Origin: Rhizophagus clarus
Lineage: Eukaryota; Glomeromycota; Glomeromycetes; Glomerales; Glomeraceae
Direction of reading: 5' to 3'
Length of the DNA stretch: 64,000 nucleotides
Assembly (NCBI GenBank): GCA_015698045.1
Contig: BLAL01000044.1
Span: forward strand, 898,501-962,500
Below, piece by piece: positions 13,760 to 25,902 of this stretch. The translations under genes and the position numbers were made by a program. A model generated the notes under the pieces. The model ran no database searches. It was not told the origin of the DNA and saw nothing but the letters and a program-made list of their open reading frames with translations. Every line of letters begins with the position of its first letter. The first letter of the stretch is position 1.

Positions 13760-14851
13760 TCAAGGATTATTGTTGGATAAATGCGCTCGATAATTCAATA
13801 CATTAAGTACAACAACAAATAAAGCAACACCGGTTTCACCGATAAAATTAAATTCTGGCCAGTACGACATTTTCACCCTTGACAAAAAGAAAAATTACCT
13901 TATTTGAAAACCTTTTTTGTAAAATAAATAAAAAATCTTCCTACCATCTTGAGAAATACCAAAAAAGGGTTCTCTTTGAATATATCTTACCAAAAACTTT
14001 CCAAACTGTAAACAACAAAACGCAATCGTGAAACCAGCACGTCAACCTGTTCTTATTATCAAAAGGTAACAATTATAAAAAGAAACAAAATAAAAGATTT
14101 TTCCATTGTTTCAAAATTTCGTGTATGGTTAACTTATCAACGAATAACAGAAATACAGAAATAAGCCAAATAAAATTATTCCACTACATTAATTATCACC
14201 TCCATGCATTTATGTGATAATTATTACTCCTTAATTTTTTACTTACAAGTTTTTTTTATTTACATTTACATTTCTTTTTCCTCGCGAGAATATTCCCAAT
14301 ATAAAAAATTCCATCTTTCGAATTTTTTTTATCTATAAGAAAACAATGAACTTCATGATTGTTAATATCTTAATTTCTTTTCAAAAAACACACTTTGTAT
14401 TTCTAATTTTGGTATTCATAAAAGATTATTTTGGTATTACAGTGCTTAACCATATCACGTTCTTCTCTTCCTATTTTTTCTCTTAATCTCCTGAATCTTT
14501 TTATTAATATAAACGTCAAAAAATGATCTATAACATAAATAAAGTACTTGAAAGATTTCCAGTTAGGTTGATGCACAAATATCGGCATGATCAACATAAA
14601 CAAAAGCGCAGGGTCTAATAAAAAAGAAAGTTTCTAAACTTCTTTTTTCGATCTGATATCATAACTTCACTTACCTTTATTTTTTAAAAAATCTTTTTTT
14701 ATTATCAAAGGAAATAAAATTCCGAGTATATGTTTTTTTTTTTTTTTAATTCCTGGTCATTTTGGTCATTTTCAAGTATTGTTTGTTTATATTTCTCCTT
14801 AAATTTCTCTAAATTTGGGCTGCGAAGTTCGTTTACCAATTCTGGGAACAT
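13760..14851 (-). CDS. Putative five-exon membrane protein, function unknown
   Basis: Four downstream exons join in phase on the minus strand: 14451-14614 (FMLIMPIFVHQPNWKSF, FIYVIDHFLTFILIKRF), 14248-14333 (MEFFILGIFSRGKRN), 13945-14046 (LTCWFHDCVLLFTVWKVFG) and 13760-13877 (MSYWPEFNFIGETGVALFVV, stop TGA). Each has a plausible GT donor and AG acceptor. The exon ending at 14675 (HILGILFPLIIKKDFLKNK) splices in phase to the next. Upstream, an open frame beginning MFPELVNELRSPNL at 14851 is in a different frame, separated by an A15 run near 14735. Several hydrophobic segments suggest an integral membrane protein. I do not recognise the family. The N-terminal part and the 14248-14333 exon are the least certain. 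It could also be a decayed gene. Confidence 0.45.
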
Positions 14852-17800
14852 TTACTTTAAGTTATTTAGACTTTTTAGGTTATGTGTTACAATATCATAA
14901 TATTTTGGGGGAAAAAAATTTAATTTAAAATTAAAAAAAAACGCCTTTTTCTTTACTTTTTTTTTTTTTTTTTTTTTTTTACGTACAAATTTATTATTGT
15001 TATTATTATTATTATTGTTGTTGTTGTTGTTTATATTTTCACTTTCATGTGTAATTTATGTACACACAGCCTTGGAATGTCAAGCGAACATGTTTATTTT
15101 GAAATTTGAGAAATATAAAAGCCCTGATGTACACTTATATTATTATTTACTACTTGTTAAATGTTGATCATCTGATTTTTCCCGACATAACCCTCCAATA
15201 TTGACGCGTCGGTATATAAACTCCTTTTTATTATTATTTATTCATGATTCATGATTCATATTACCATTTTAAGAAATTTTCGATACCATCCATGAACCCA
15301 CGGTAAAATCGGTTAAAACAATCCTAATTTGGTATTAACCGCATTTTTTTTTTTTTTTTTTTTAACCTCAATTTATTTGTTTATTTATTAATTAAAAATC
15401 TAATTAAATCTATATAGGAAAATGAAATTACCTAATAATAGTAATGAGTGTCTTATTTATTTAAACTTATTTTTATATCATATTTTCCGTATTATTAATT
15501 TTTATTATACCTTTTTTAATTTTAGTTTATGTGTAAAAATACTGTAATTTTGTTGTCATTGATGGCGCATCCGTGAACTTCAATCAACTATTTATCCTGC
15601 GTAACTAGTGAATTTTATTTGTCACACGTTATATACGTCACTCTTTATTGTGACTATTATGATATTCATATGGTTATCCCGTGTTGTCTGTTATTTAATC
15701 TATCCTAAATTGATTTCCCATACTATATGAACTAAAAATGTTCAAATGACAACATATTGAAAAATTGTTGAAAGTCATTAATGACAGAATGACTTGGTCA
15801 TCATGTTGTTACTTTCAGAATAAACCAAGTTTTTTTTTTCTAATAATAACGATTTTCAATTGTCGATTTTTGGTAATTTTCAATACTAAGGATGATTTTA
15901 ATACATATTTAGTATAATTTTATTCTCTAAAAGACTTCCATTTTCTATTTATAATAACGAATATATACTAGGCAATATTAAATAGTTTAACTAGTTTGAT
16001 CTTTATAATCAAACCTGACTGATAAAAACGATAAACAATTTCTATCACTGTAAAAATAGAAATTTTTGGATTATTATTTTTTCACGAGATTTCATCATAA
16101 TTGCTCCTTGTATAGTAATACAAACTTTGTGATTTATAGGAGAAGTTTTAATTTTTCCAAACCCAGAAATTATTGAAAACTGGTTTAAAAACTAGCCTTT
16201 TAATTTAATCCCTAATTTTTAAATTATATATTTTTACTACTTTATCATAATAATAAAAACTAATTTAAAAAATTAGATCTTAAATAAATAATTAAACATT
16301 CAGTATTAAAAAAAAAAATTTTATATTATTTAAATATTATTAAAAGTATTATCATATTTTATATTAAAATTATTTAATTATTCAAAAATAAATATATTTT
16401 GATTTTTTTTTTTTTTAATGAAAATTAAAATTTAATTTTGGCAATATTTTTTAAAAAAAATAGTTTTAATATAATGCTTAAAATAATAATTATTTAGAAT
16501 TTTAGTATTTTTATAAAAGAAAAATATATTGCTGATAAAAATACAAAAATTTTTAATTTAATTAAATATTTTTTAAAAATTCATTTTAAAAACAAAAGTT
16601 AATGACTTTATAAATAAATTCAATTATAATTAAAGTTACTTATTAAAATTAGTATGTTAAAATTATTAAAATTGTTTTTTAATTTTATTATTATATTTTA
16701 ACTAATTTTAATAATAAGATAATTTTATCATATCATATATTATTTTTTAAAATAACTACCCTTTTTTTCTTTGATTTGATTTAATTAAAAAATGTCAGTT
16801 TAACTTTTATTGCAGTTTTCAAAAAAAAAAAAAAAATGATTTGTATAAAATTTGTGATAAAAATTTTATGAATACAAAAAACACAAAAATACAAAATACA
16901 ATTATACATAAATAAAGTCTAACCAATAAAATTAATACACTTTGATTATATAACCACATTTTTTATAATTTATTTTTTAATTTCAGAACTACAATACAAA
17001 AAATTCTTGGTATTTAAGTATAAATTTAGTTATTTGTATTAAAAGTAATTTAAAACTGTAATAAACAATAAAATGGTAATATTTTTAATGTAAATAATTA
17101 AAGTCAAAACAAAAATGAAATAATAATTATCAAGCTTTGAAAACCTTTATAAAATAATAATAAATATATTTTCAAAAATAAAAATTAATATATAATAATA
17201 AAAACTTACTTATCAAAATAAAGTTGTAATTACAGTATATTCATTTGTATTTGTTTGTAATTATTTGTAATTACATATAGTTGCAATGTAATCACAAAGT
17301 GTAATTGTATAAATAATTTATTATAAAATATAAAAAAATATATAAAAGTATATTTGAAACTTATTACATAGAGTCTTAAAGTTTTATTTTTAGTATAAAT
17401 AAAAAAATTTATACATTAAAAGAAAAGAAAAAATTTTTTATTATTACTGTTTGTTATGCTATTTAAAAATAAAGATAAATTTTAAATTTTAATTTTAGTA
17501 AATTTCATACAGATTAATTTTTGCAATAATATAAATTCAGTTTATAAAATAAAAAATAAAATTTTATTTTAATAATAATTGTATCTTTAATCATAATAAT
17601 TAACAATTATAAAATACAAAATACCAAATAATTGTTATATTTATAATAAATAATATGATTAATAAAGCTTATTAAACTTTGCTTAATAAACTTTATTAAT
17701 CATATTTAAATCAATTTTCACCATTATATAATATTATTAATGGTTTTTATTATTTATCTTTTGATTTTTATTATAGCTTATAAACCAATTTCTAAGATCC

Positions 17801-18500
17801 AATTTCTAAAAACTGATTCTTAAATCCTAAAGATTCCTAAGGTTTATATTAATTTCTACCAAGTAAAAGATAATAATTTTTTATTTTATATTATTATTTC
17901 TAACTATTTCTTTTATTTCTAACTATTTTTTCACTCATTAACTAATTTTTTTTTTTTAGATCTTTTGTTCTTAAGCAAAGGACTTAGGAAAGTTAGTTAT
18001 TGTTTCTTTAAAAATACTTACATTAATATTTAAATACTATTTAAATAGAATTATAGAAGTATTCTTAAAATTCTAAAAACTCTAAAAAAAGTTAGAAATA
18101 CAATAATTAATAAATAAAGAACTGTTTAAAAAATTTTTTATTTAATGTATATTTTAAATTAAAGCGACTTAAAAATAAATAAAAGGAGAGTAGGTATCAT
18201 TTCTTTTTGAAAGATAGTTTTAAAATCAATTTTATTGCATTTTTTATAATAATATTTTATTATTTTCTATTGTTTTCAGTTATTTTCAGTTATTTTCATT
18301 GTTTTCAGTATTTAATAAATCACCTAATCATAATAATTCAAAAATGATGATAATATATATTATATATAATAAATAAAGTATAAAATTATAAAATTATTAT
18401 TTATAAACATAATTATTAATAAAACTGCTTATTTTTTTTTATCTTTCTTTTATTAAATATATAATTTTTACTTTTTTCTGATAAAAATTATTTAATATAA
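14852..18500. other. Long AT-rich intergenic region
   Basis: No gene recognised in about 3.6 kb. It contains poly(T) runs, a short ATT/GTT trinucleotide run near 14995-15030, and from about 16200 onward extremely A/T-rich sequence with no open frame worth calling. It separates the gene-bearing left part from the mobile-element-rich middle. Confidence 0.5.
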
Positions 18501-20548
18501 TTTAATTAATTATTATTTTTTTTTTTTTTTTTTATATTCAAAAGAAGTGCTTTTATTAACTAAAAAAAAATAGAAAAGTATACAAGATAAAACCTACCTG
18601 TTCCCCACATTAGGGTCACAAATATATCTCATAACTACTATAGTCCTAGTCTATTCTCTTTAATGTAATAGGAAGTTTAGTTATAGAATTGTTCAATGTA
18701 TAAAAGAAAATGAAAAAGAAAAAAGAAAAATTCTACGATCTAATAAAACAAAATAACATCACGTAAAGTGAATGCTAAGCATAACAAGAAGTTAGTGTGA
18801 GAATTTCTATCGATTCCTTCCAACTAAACTAAACATAATGTTTTAATAATACCTTCAGCCCAGCTATTAAAGATTTTGCATCTGGCTTCTTAGACTGGTC
18901 AGTTCTTGATTGATTGATCTTCTTGGTAAAGTGACCAGATTTAGGAGTTTTATGTCAATCATTCTTGCGGTTATTAGTATTAAAGTCTGAAAAAAAAGAG
19001 TTAGACCCATTAGGTGTCCTTAAAGACTTGTCTGCATTGTCAATTTGAGCAAATTTATGTAGATTCTTGAAGTTGAAGGTGGAATAATGGCACCAAGAGA
19101 TTCTAACATCATTCCAATACTGAGGGTTATTAATACAGGTGGATATGTGATCCCAAGTGTCAAAGTAACCTATTAGCTTTCTAAACCCATTAACTTCTTT
19201 AATAAGTTTAAATGATTTGATTCCACTATCCAATAAAAACTAGTGTGAGCATCCATTTGGAAATAAAGAGGCATCTGTCATATTATCTGGAATATTATAT
19301 ACAACAGCTTGGAACTTTTCTTGTTGTTTCCTTTCTGAAAGGTTCCAAAAAGCAGGGAACCATCAAACTGGCATCCCTCCCAAGTTGACAGTCCAGTTCC
19401 CTCCATTGTAACATTTCAAGCACTCATGATCAGGAATCAGTCGAATCCTTGCAGATAAATACTTCTTGTGCACTCTTGTGCTGATTGATATGATCTTACT
19501 TCATCATCCCAAATTGGCCAATAGAGTATAGTTATTCCATTTTGCTGGAATATCATATACAACAAGGTCAAGTAATTGTGCTTGTTCTTCTCCTTGCGAA
19601 CAATATCTGGTAATGATAACATTTCTATTTTTTAAAGTATTGTCTATCTCTTTCTGTTTTAACTTCTTACCATTGTCTATAGGCGTTGATTGTGATTTAG
19701 AATCTCGCTTCAACTGCTGCTTATAGAGTGTGGAAGGAGGAGAAAGTACACTTTGATTAAAGGTAACCGTCCTTGAACCAGAAGATTTAGAGGATGTATA
19801 CTTAGGAGATTCTGTGCTAAAAGTAGGCACTACTTGTTCATCCAGTCCAGAAGGAGTCTGTAGTTGCAGCTTTTGTCTTTCTTTACAAGTCTTCTTTTTA
19901 GCACTTCTTTTCTGAAATTTGGTTAAGAGCGTGATAGATATAGGTGTGACATTGCGTGGGGTGTGGTGCCAGGACTATCATCCAATGATCCTATCAAATT
20001 TGTATCGAACACATCAAAATTCATCGATGTGTCTGATTGGTGCATAGGATCACCTAGATCTTTCATATTGGGATTGTATTTGCTTATGTACTCCAACATT
20101 CGGCGAATATCAGAATCTAAAAAAAATATATCTTAGCATTTCTTGTCAAAGAGAAAGAGATTAAGAAAAGTAGCTAAAAATTGTGCTATAATGGGAAAAC
20201 AGCTGTCTCTGTGAATATATTGTGACAGCTTTTTTATAGGAACAGCTTAGTCCTTATAAGTGTTAAGAAACTTATCTATAGCTAAAGAGTCTGTAGTTAT
20301 TATTGAGCTAAAGAGAGACTCTGGGTTTCTTTTGATGAGTTTTGAGATAAAATCTACTATAACATCATGAAAGTGTTCTTTAAAGCAGAAATAAGGGTAA
20401 CTTGGGTCGTAGAAGACGTTGATGCTGTTTTTGGAGCTGGTTTTATTAGCAAAAATCCTTTCTTCATGTCAAAAACAAAAAATTTTTTCTTCCGTGAAAA
20501 TTTGGTTCACAGATCTGCAGGAAAGAGTTCCCCTTTAATTAATTATTA
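18501..20548 (-). mobile_element. ORF1-only LINE derivative, copy 1, with 15-bp TSD
   Basis: A retroposon lies on the minus strand between perfect 15-bp direct repeats TTTAATTAATTATTA (18501-18515 and 20534-20548). The element body is 18516-20533. Its 3' end is a poly(A) tail, seen as poly(T) at 18516, preceded by a TTAATAAAAGC polyadenylation-like signal. Its 5' end begins GGGGAACTCTTTCCTGCAG. It carries one degraded reading frame, starting MKKGFLL near 20495, of the LINE ORF1 type found in Rhizophagus. Recognisable remnants are SPPSTLYKQQLKRDS, VVYDIPAKWNNYTLLANLG, RIRLIPDHECLKCYNGG and GIKSFKLIKEVNG. There is no reverse transcriptase or endonuclease. Several stops are present, including a TGA after LLANLG that copy 2 also has and a TGG-to-TGA change shortly after it. 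Confidence 0.85.
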
Positions 20549-21486
20549 AATCTAACTAAAAAAAATAATAATTTATAATTAAATGTCAAAATATAATATA
20601 ATATCAATCACCGCACATGTAACATGTAGATCATTTTCATATTAAAAGAAATTTGTGTAATTATAATTGAGTTACTTCATTTTATAATTAACCATCAATT
20701 TTAATATGCAACTCCTATACAAATTAAGTAATATCATAGATTGTCATGTCACTCATGTGCTTTATCAGTTTTTAAAACTAATTTTCCATTTTTACAATTA
20801 TTTTTTTTTCTTTGCATATATGTGAAATTTACGTTTAAAAACTACTATTTTTTGAGATCTTTATAAAAATATGGATAAACACATAATGTTAATAGTAAAA
20901 TTATATGTAATTTTGCACGAGGAGAGAGATTTTCTAAGGTTATAAGGGCAGCTTTTTAATTAGTTTTTGTATAAATACGAAAAAACTGTTTTTTTGAAAA
21001 AAAAAGATTTTTTGTGTCATAAAATTTTTAAAAAAAATTTTTAACTAACAATAAATATCTCATTTTTAGCTATAAATTTACAAAAGAAACAACTTTTATT
21101 AAGGTAATAGTGCTGATTATCCAACTAGATTTTTAGTTATTATTGAATCTATTAATATTTTCTGTTTATTAATATAAAATAATGACAAATTTTTATTTAT
21201 TATTAGTAAACAAGAGGAGAATAACGTTATTAAGCTCATTTTTGGGTAATATATTTATTTTTAACTAAAAAATAATATAAAATTTTTGTTATTTTTAACC
21301 AATTTATTTCTGTCCAATCATATTTAAATATTAGATTTTTATTGTAAAAAAGATATTTTTTAATATTTAATTGTTCTTGAAATTAATGGGTAGTTTATTT
21401 TACAGTTAAAACTACTAAAATAATAAAGAAATTTTACAATTTAATTATATAAATAAAATAAAAAGCAAAAAAATTTTCTTTAATAA
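20549..21486. other. AT-rich spacer between two mobile elements
   Basis: Nothing recognisable is encoded here. It is A/T-rich sequence between the TSD of the first retroposon and the left terminal inverted repeat of the DDE transposon. Confidence 0.5.
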
Positions 21487-24400
21487 GGCGATACAAAGTG
21501 GTAAAAATGATTTTCATATCTGAAATTGAATTTGCATGACCCGGCTACCCGGATTTTTATTTTTAAAATCAAAAAATTTTCTATCCAATAAAATTCAACA
21601 TCTAACATTAGAGCTTCGCAACCCGGCTACCCGCTCAAAATTTCATATATTAAAAATTTTTGTTACTGTGCAATTATTGGCATCGAAGAATTCTTTACAC
21701 ATATACATAATATTTAAGAAAATGTATAAATTAATAAAAAGAATGTACGAGTTAAATTTATAATAAATTGTTAACCATTGTTGATTAATCCCACTTCGTT
21801 AACTGAGCCAAGCAATTATGATGCTTATGACTTCCTTTTATGACTGCGCCCCTGATTGCGATAAAACTAGTAAAAAATACTTCGTTGACTTTCCTTTTAT
21901 GACTGCGCCCCTGATTACGATAAAAACTAGTAAAAAAAACGCGTCAGAATAAATTTTACGGACTTTTTTTTCCTGAATTTTAGTAAAATGCCGTTTGCAA
22001 ATATTCGCATCTCTAAAGGGTCACAAGTTCTTCATGGATGGTACATCCATCCTATTCCTTATGAAATGACAATAAAAGAATTCTTTGTAAAGCTTGTATT
22101 AACTAAAGAATTATCCCCTGAATGCGGTATTAATATAGCAGCTTCTGAAGTAATAGAACGCGTCGAGTTAAGTGAAACACCAGTATCAACTGCGACTCAA
22201 ATCAGTCCCGAGTGTGGTATTATAGAACTTACATCAAGTATAGGTGTGCATATACATTATCGGCTCAAAAATGATACCAGAATGATTCCTGATTTGGTAC
22301 TACAACGGAACAGCTTTATGATTATGATGCAAAATGCACATAGAACCCAATTGTACTTGCCGATCTTCTCACAGTCAGGGAAACCAAATCGCAAGCAAAC
22401 ATTGCGCGGTGATCTTGTTAATTGGGTTCACCTTCATAATGGAGGATGGTCTACTCAATCACTCGCTGATACACAAGGAAAGCAGTTTATTGTTAGCCTG
22501 GTTGAGACAATTTGGTACATAGACATGTGCAACCATGAAAAACTCAAAGAGCGTAGTTATCACATACCCGAGCTTTTCTACGAGTTTTTTGGCTGTGCAG
22601 ATCCAGAATCATACAAGCAATCCCAAAAATCTTTTGATGCAAATGAACTCAATATTCATTGCCAAGCTTTTGCTCCATACGCTACATCATCATGGATGCT
22701 AAGGTCGAATTTTGATTGGCTTCGTGATGCATTTGACCGTTTCATCATTGCTATTTCGAGTTATGTTGGATTTCTGCAATGCCAGTGTGATATTACTGCT
22801 AAAAATCATGCATCAGAAAATCCTGTGCGATCCATTGATAAAGCTGTCACAGTCAAAATCCATAAAAAAAATATATGGGTAGCACCTGTTGACAAAACCA
22901 AATATAATCACCTCAAAAACTTGCTCATTGATTTGCCGTCATGGAAACCAGTCAACATTGAAGAATATCTACCGGCAGATCCAGTGTAAGTAAATAGAAT
23001 AGATTAACATCGTTAATAATTGTTAGTATATAATAATGAAAAATTTGTATTTTAATGTAGACAAAAAATGCGCTATATTCAGGGGTTATCTCATGCATTT
23101 TCCTTCAAAATTGGGGAATACCGATTTAACTCTGGGAATAACTCCTTTAACGCAATTTCCATATGGAAAATTGACGAACAAGCTGATGAAATGACAACTT
23201 TACAAGAGAACTCCCGTATTGCAAGTGAATTGCAAGCTGAAGCGCCTCGTTATCACACACGAGCAATGCGAATAAATTATCAACGCACCTGTGATCTTCT
23301 TCTTCCGAAGGTCAAGTCATCAACACTTCGAACAATATATCGAATGTTAACTGGTGACGTTTCTGCGGCTAACACTACAAACGATGCAAAGGTTGATGAA
23401 CGTGTTAAGCTTGCTTTAGAACTTGGTGATCCAGATATTACCATTGATTTGCGTGAGCATAGAAGCGGTAGATCCAGCAAATATGATACCTTTTGGAAAA
23501 TTGCAGCTCAGTTTCTTGCAGGAAAAGCAGCAGATGTTGTGACTGCTGTAGATGAACGCAGACATGACACAGTCGTGCATCTTGCTACTGCAATCTCAGT
23601 GAATGACCTTTTAAATCAGATTAAACGTGAATGCCCACCGGAAACACTAATTCCTAGTGCACAATGGTTACGATTGCAGTTCTGGCCTAAGAATCCAACG
23701 CGACTCAGTAGCTTGCAATTCACTGGTCTACTACCTCTAAAGTTTATGGTCCAAACACGTCAACTACGAGCTTTTCATCCGGATGTTCACTATGCATCAG
23801 CATTGTTTCGGTATGAGAAAGAATTTGCCGTTAAGTTTAGAAAGATCACAAACTTGATTTTTCTAGATGATAAGCATCGTTGCAAAGTTGGAGAACCTGG
23901 ATTTCCCGTTGCTGCAGTGGAAAGAGGAAAGAAAGTCGTGGTCAGCAAGGACACCACATTTGCAGTTGCAGACTATGACTTCACCAAAACGGGAATTATA
24001 CCAAGCGTTGCAATGATATGCAACATACCTGAATCAATAAATGGTGATTTCTACGCAGGAAAGGTACACATTGGGTTAAAAGATCCAATCTTTCAACCTT
24101 CCTCGCCTCTCCGACATGCAACAGAACTATACCATCTACTTCTTGATGAAGAACTTGTTGACAAGCCAGTACTATGTCTCTATACGGATGGCGGACCAGA
24201 TCATCATTGTACATACACTCGTGTTCAGCTCTCATATATTTGTCTCTTCATTGCACTGGACCTCGATTATTTTGTTGCTATTCGAACTCCACCACAACAT
24301 TCATGGAAAAATCCTGTTGAGCGAATCATGTCGATTCTAAACCTAGGACTACAGAGCGTTGGTTTGATGCGAACTGAAATGAATGATGATTCAGAGAGGC

Positions 24401-25899
24401 TAATGAGCAAGTGCGGCACAATGAACGAAATCCGCAAAAAGGCAGAAGAGAATCCTACCCTGAAGGTAGATCTAAATGCAAGTCTTCAGGCTCCAATTAA
24501 TTTGGTTCGTAGCGTGTTTGACCGTCAATTTCTTAAAGATGAGCCCCTCAAAACATTTACCGCGGCATCAGAGACCAAAATGGAGAGATTCTGGGAAACG
24601 ATTCAGCTTGTGGATGACAGTGTTACCAATGAAGACCGTACTGCAGAACATATAAAACAAAGGGTAAATAAAAAGTTTGATTGAATAAAAGAAAAAAATA
24701 CCCGATTAACTTTTTTTACTTTTATTCAAAGCCGCTTCTACAAAAGTTCTTTGAACATTGTTGTACGGCAAGGCATTACTCATTTACGATAAAAAAATGC
24801 GGCGAACCAGGTTGTACCATTTGTCGCCCTCCTCGTTGTTTGCCAGAAGATTTTGATCAATTGCATCGTCTTTCTGATCCACAGCCTGGAGAGGACATGC
24901 ATTATAAGTCATTTGAAGAGTTGTATGGTAAAGAAACAACAGAAGATCACAGACCTTCACTTAAGAATAATAAAACAAAAATGAAAGGAAAAATGAAATT
25001 TATAAGAGCAAAACATACAATGCCATTTTGTCCTTCTGCTGCACGTGCAAAAAATGTCGGCATCGCCGTAAATTGCGTTGAATGCGAGAAGCTACGTCTC
25101 TTATTCAGTGCGAAGAAACTCACCGAAAAAGATAAGACAATATTGCGAAGATTCTTGGATACAATCTTCTATACTTGCGGTATGTCTTTCCATAATACAT
25201 GTGATCTAGCGATGGCTATCTCCCCAAAACAACATGATGACACAGAGAACGATGATGAAGGCGATGATCAAGAAATCATGGATGTAGAAAGTGAGAATGA
25301 AAATGAACGAGACGAACCTGAAGACTCAGATAATGAGGATGAATCTGGTAATGAAGAAAAAGAGCCCGCGGAAGAGCCTGAGAAAGAGGAGGACTCTATT
25401 CGCGAAATATTTTCAAGAGTCTTTGTTAATGACTCGTGGTCCTGTGCATCGCAAGTCGAGAAACCATACTACTCGGCTGGGATCTTTCCGGACGTTTGTT
25501 TCGAATGCGGAAGTCCGGAAGTTACTAATGTAGCAAAAGGCGAACACCCACATTGCAGTGGTTGTGGTGGCAATACTATTAATTTGTCAAAGAAACGTCT
25601 AAGGTGGAAGCAGGGTGGTAGTGACAAAGGGAAGCGTAAAATAGGTTAGGGTTGCCAATGGGTAATTGAACTTTTATTTGTATGTATGCGTTTATAGTCT
25701 AATTTCTGTATGTATGCGTTTTTTGTCTGTATATGTGCGTTTTATTGTCAATTTAAGAAACTGTATAGCACAATGTAACAAAAAATATAAACTGTTTTTA
25801 TTGGTCAATTATAAAATATAAAAAAAAAAAAAAATTTCGGAATCACAATTTACCAACCCGGCCGGGATATGTAAACCATTTTTACCACTTTGTGTCGCC
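21487..25899 (+). mobile_element. DNA transposon with TIRs and intact DDE transposase
   Basis: The element is 4413 bp. Its left end GGCGATACAAAGTGGTAAAA matches the inverted right end GGCGACACAAAGTGGTAAAA. The match extends over about 34 bp with three mismatches. The flanks are TAA on both sides (21484-21486 and 25900-25902), consistent with a 3-bp target-site duplication. Subterminal repeats are present: CCCGGCTACCCG twice near 21539 and 21622, a 58-bp near-duplicate (CTGCGCCCCTGATT) at about 21827-21940, and TGTATGTATGCGTTT repeats near 25680-25745. It carries one three-exon transposase gene and nothing else. The 3-bp TSD fits several superfamilies; I do not assign one. Confidence 0.85.
21988..25649 (+). 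CDS. DDE-type transposase, 1172 aa, three exons
   Basis: Exons 21988-22985, 23061-24663 and 24732-25649 join through introns of 75 and 68 nt (GTAAGT...TGTAG and GTAAAT...CAAAG) into one uninterrupted frame. Candidate catalytic residues are Asp602 or Asp603 (FLDDKHRCKVGEPG), Asp709 (LYTDGGPDHHCTY) and Glu753 (SWKNPVERIMSILN), so D-to-E spacing is 43 residues. This assignment is inference. The N-terminal third (MPFANIRISKG...) is unfamiliar. The last 320 residues contain paired cysteines: HCCTARHYS with KKCGEPGCTICRPPR, NCVECEKL, and CFECGSPEV with CSGCGG. These suggest zinc binding and possibly DNA contact. A long acidic stretch (residues about 1030-1090) separates them. The gene fills the element between its TIRs. 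Open frame and good splice sites suggest recent activity. Confidence 0.85.
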
Positions 25900-25902
25900 T
25901 AA

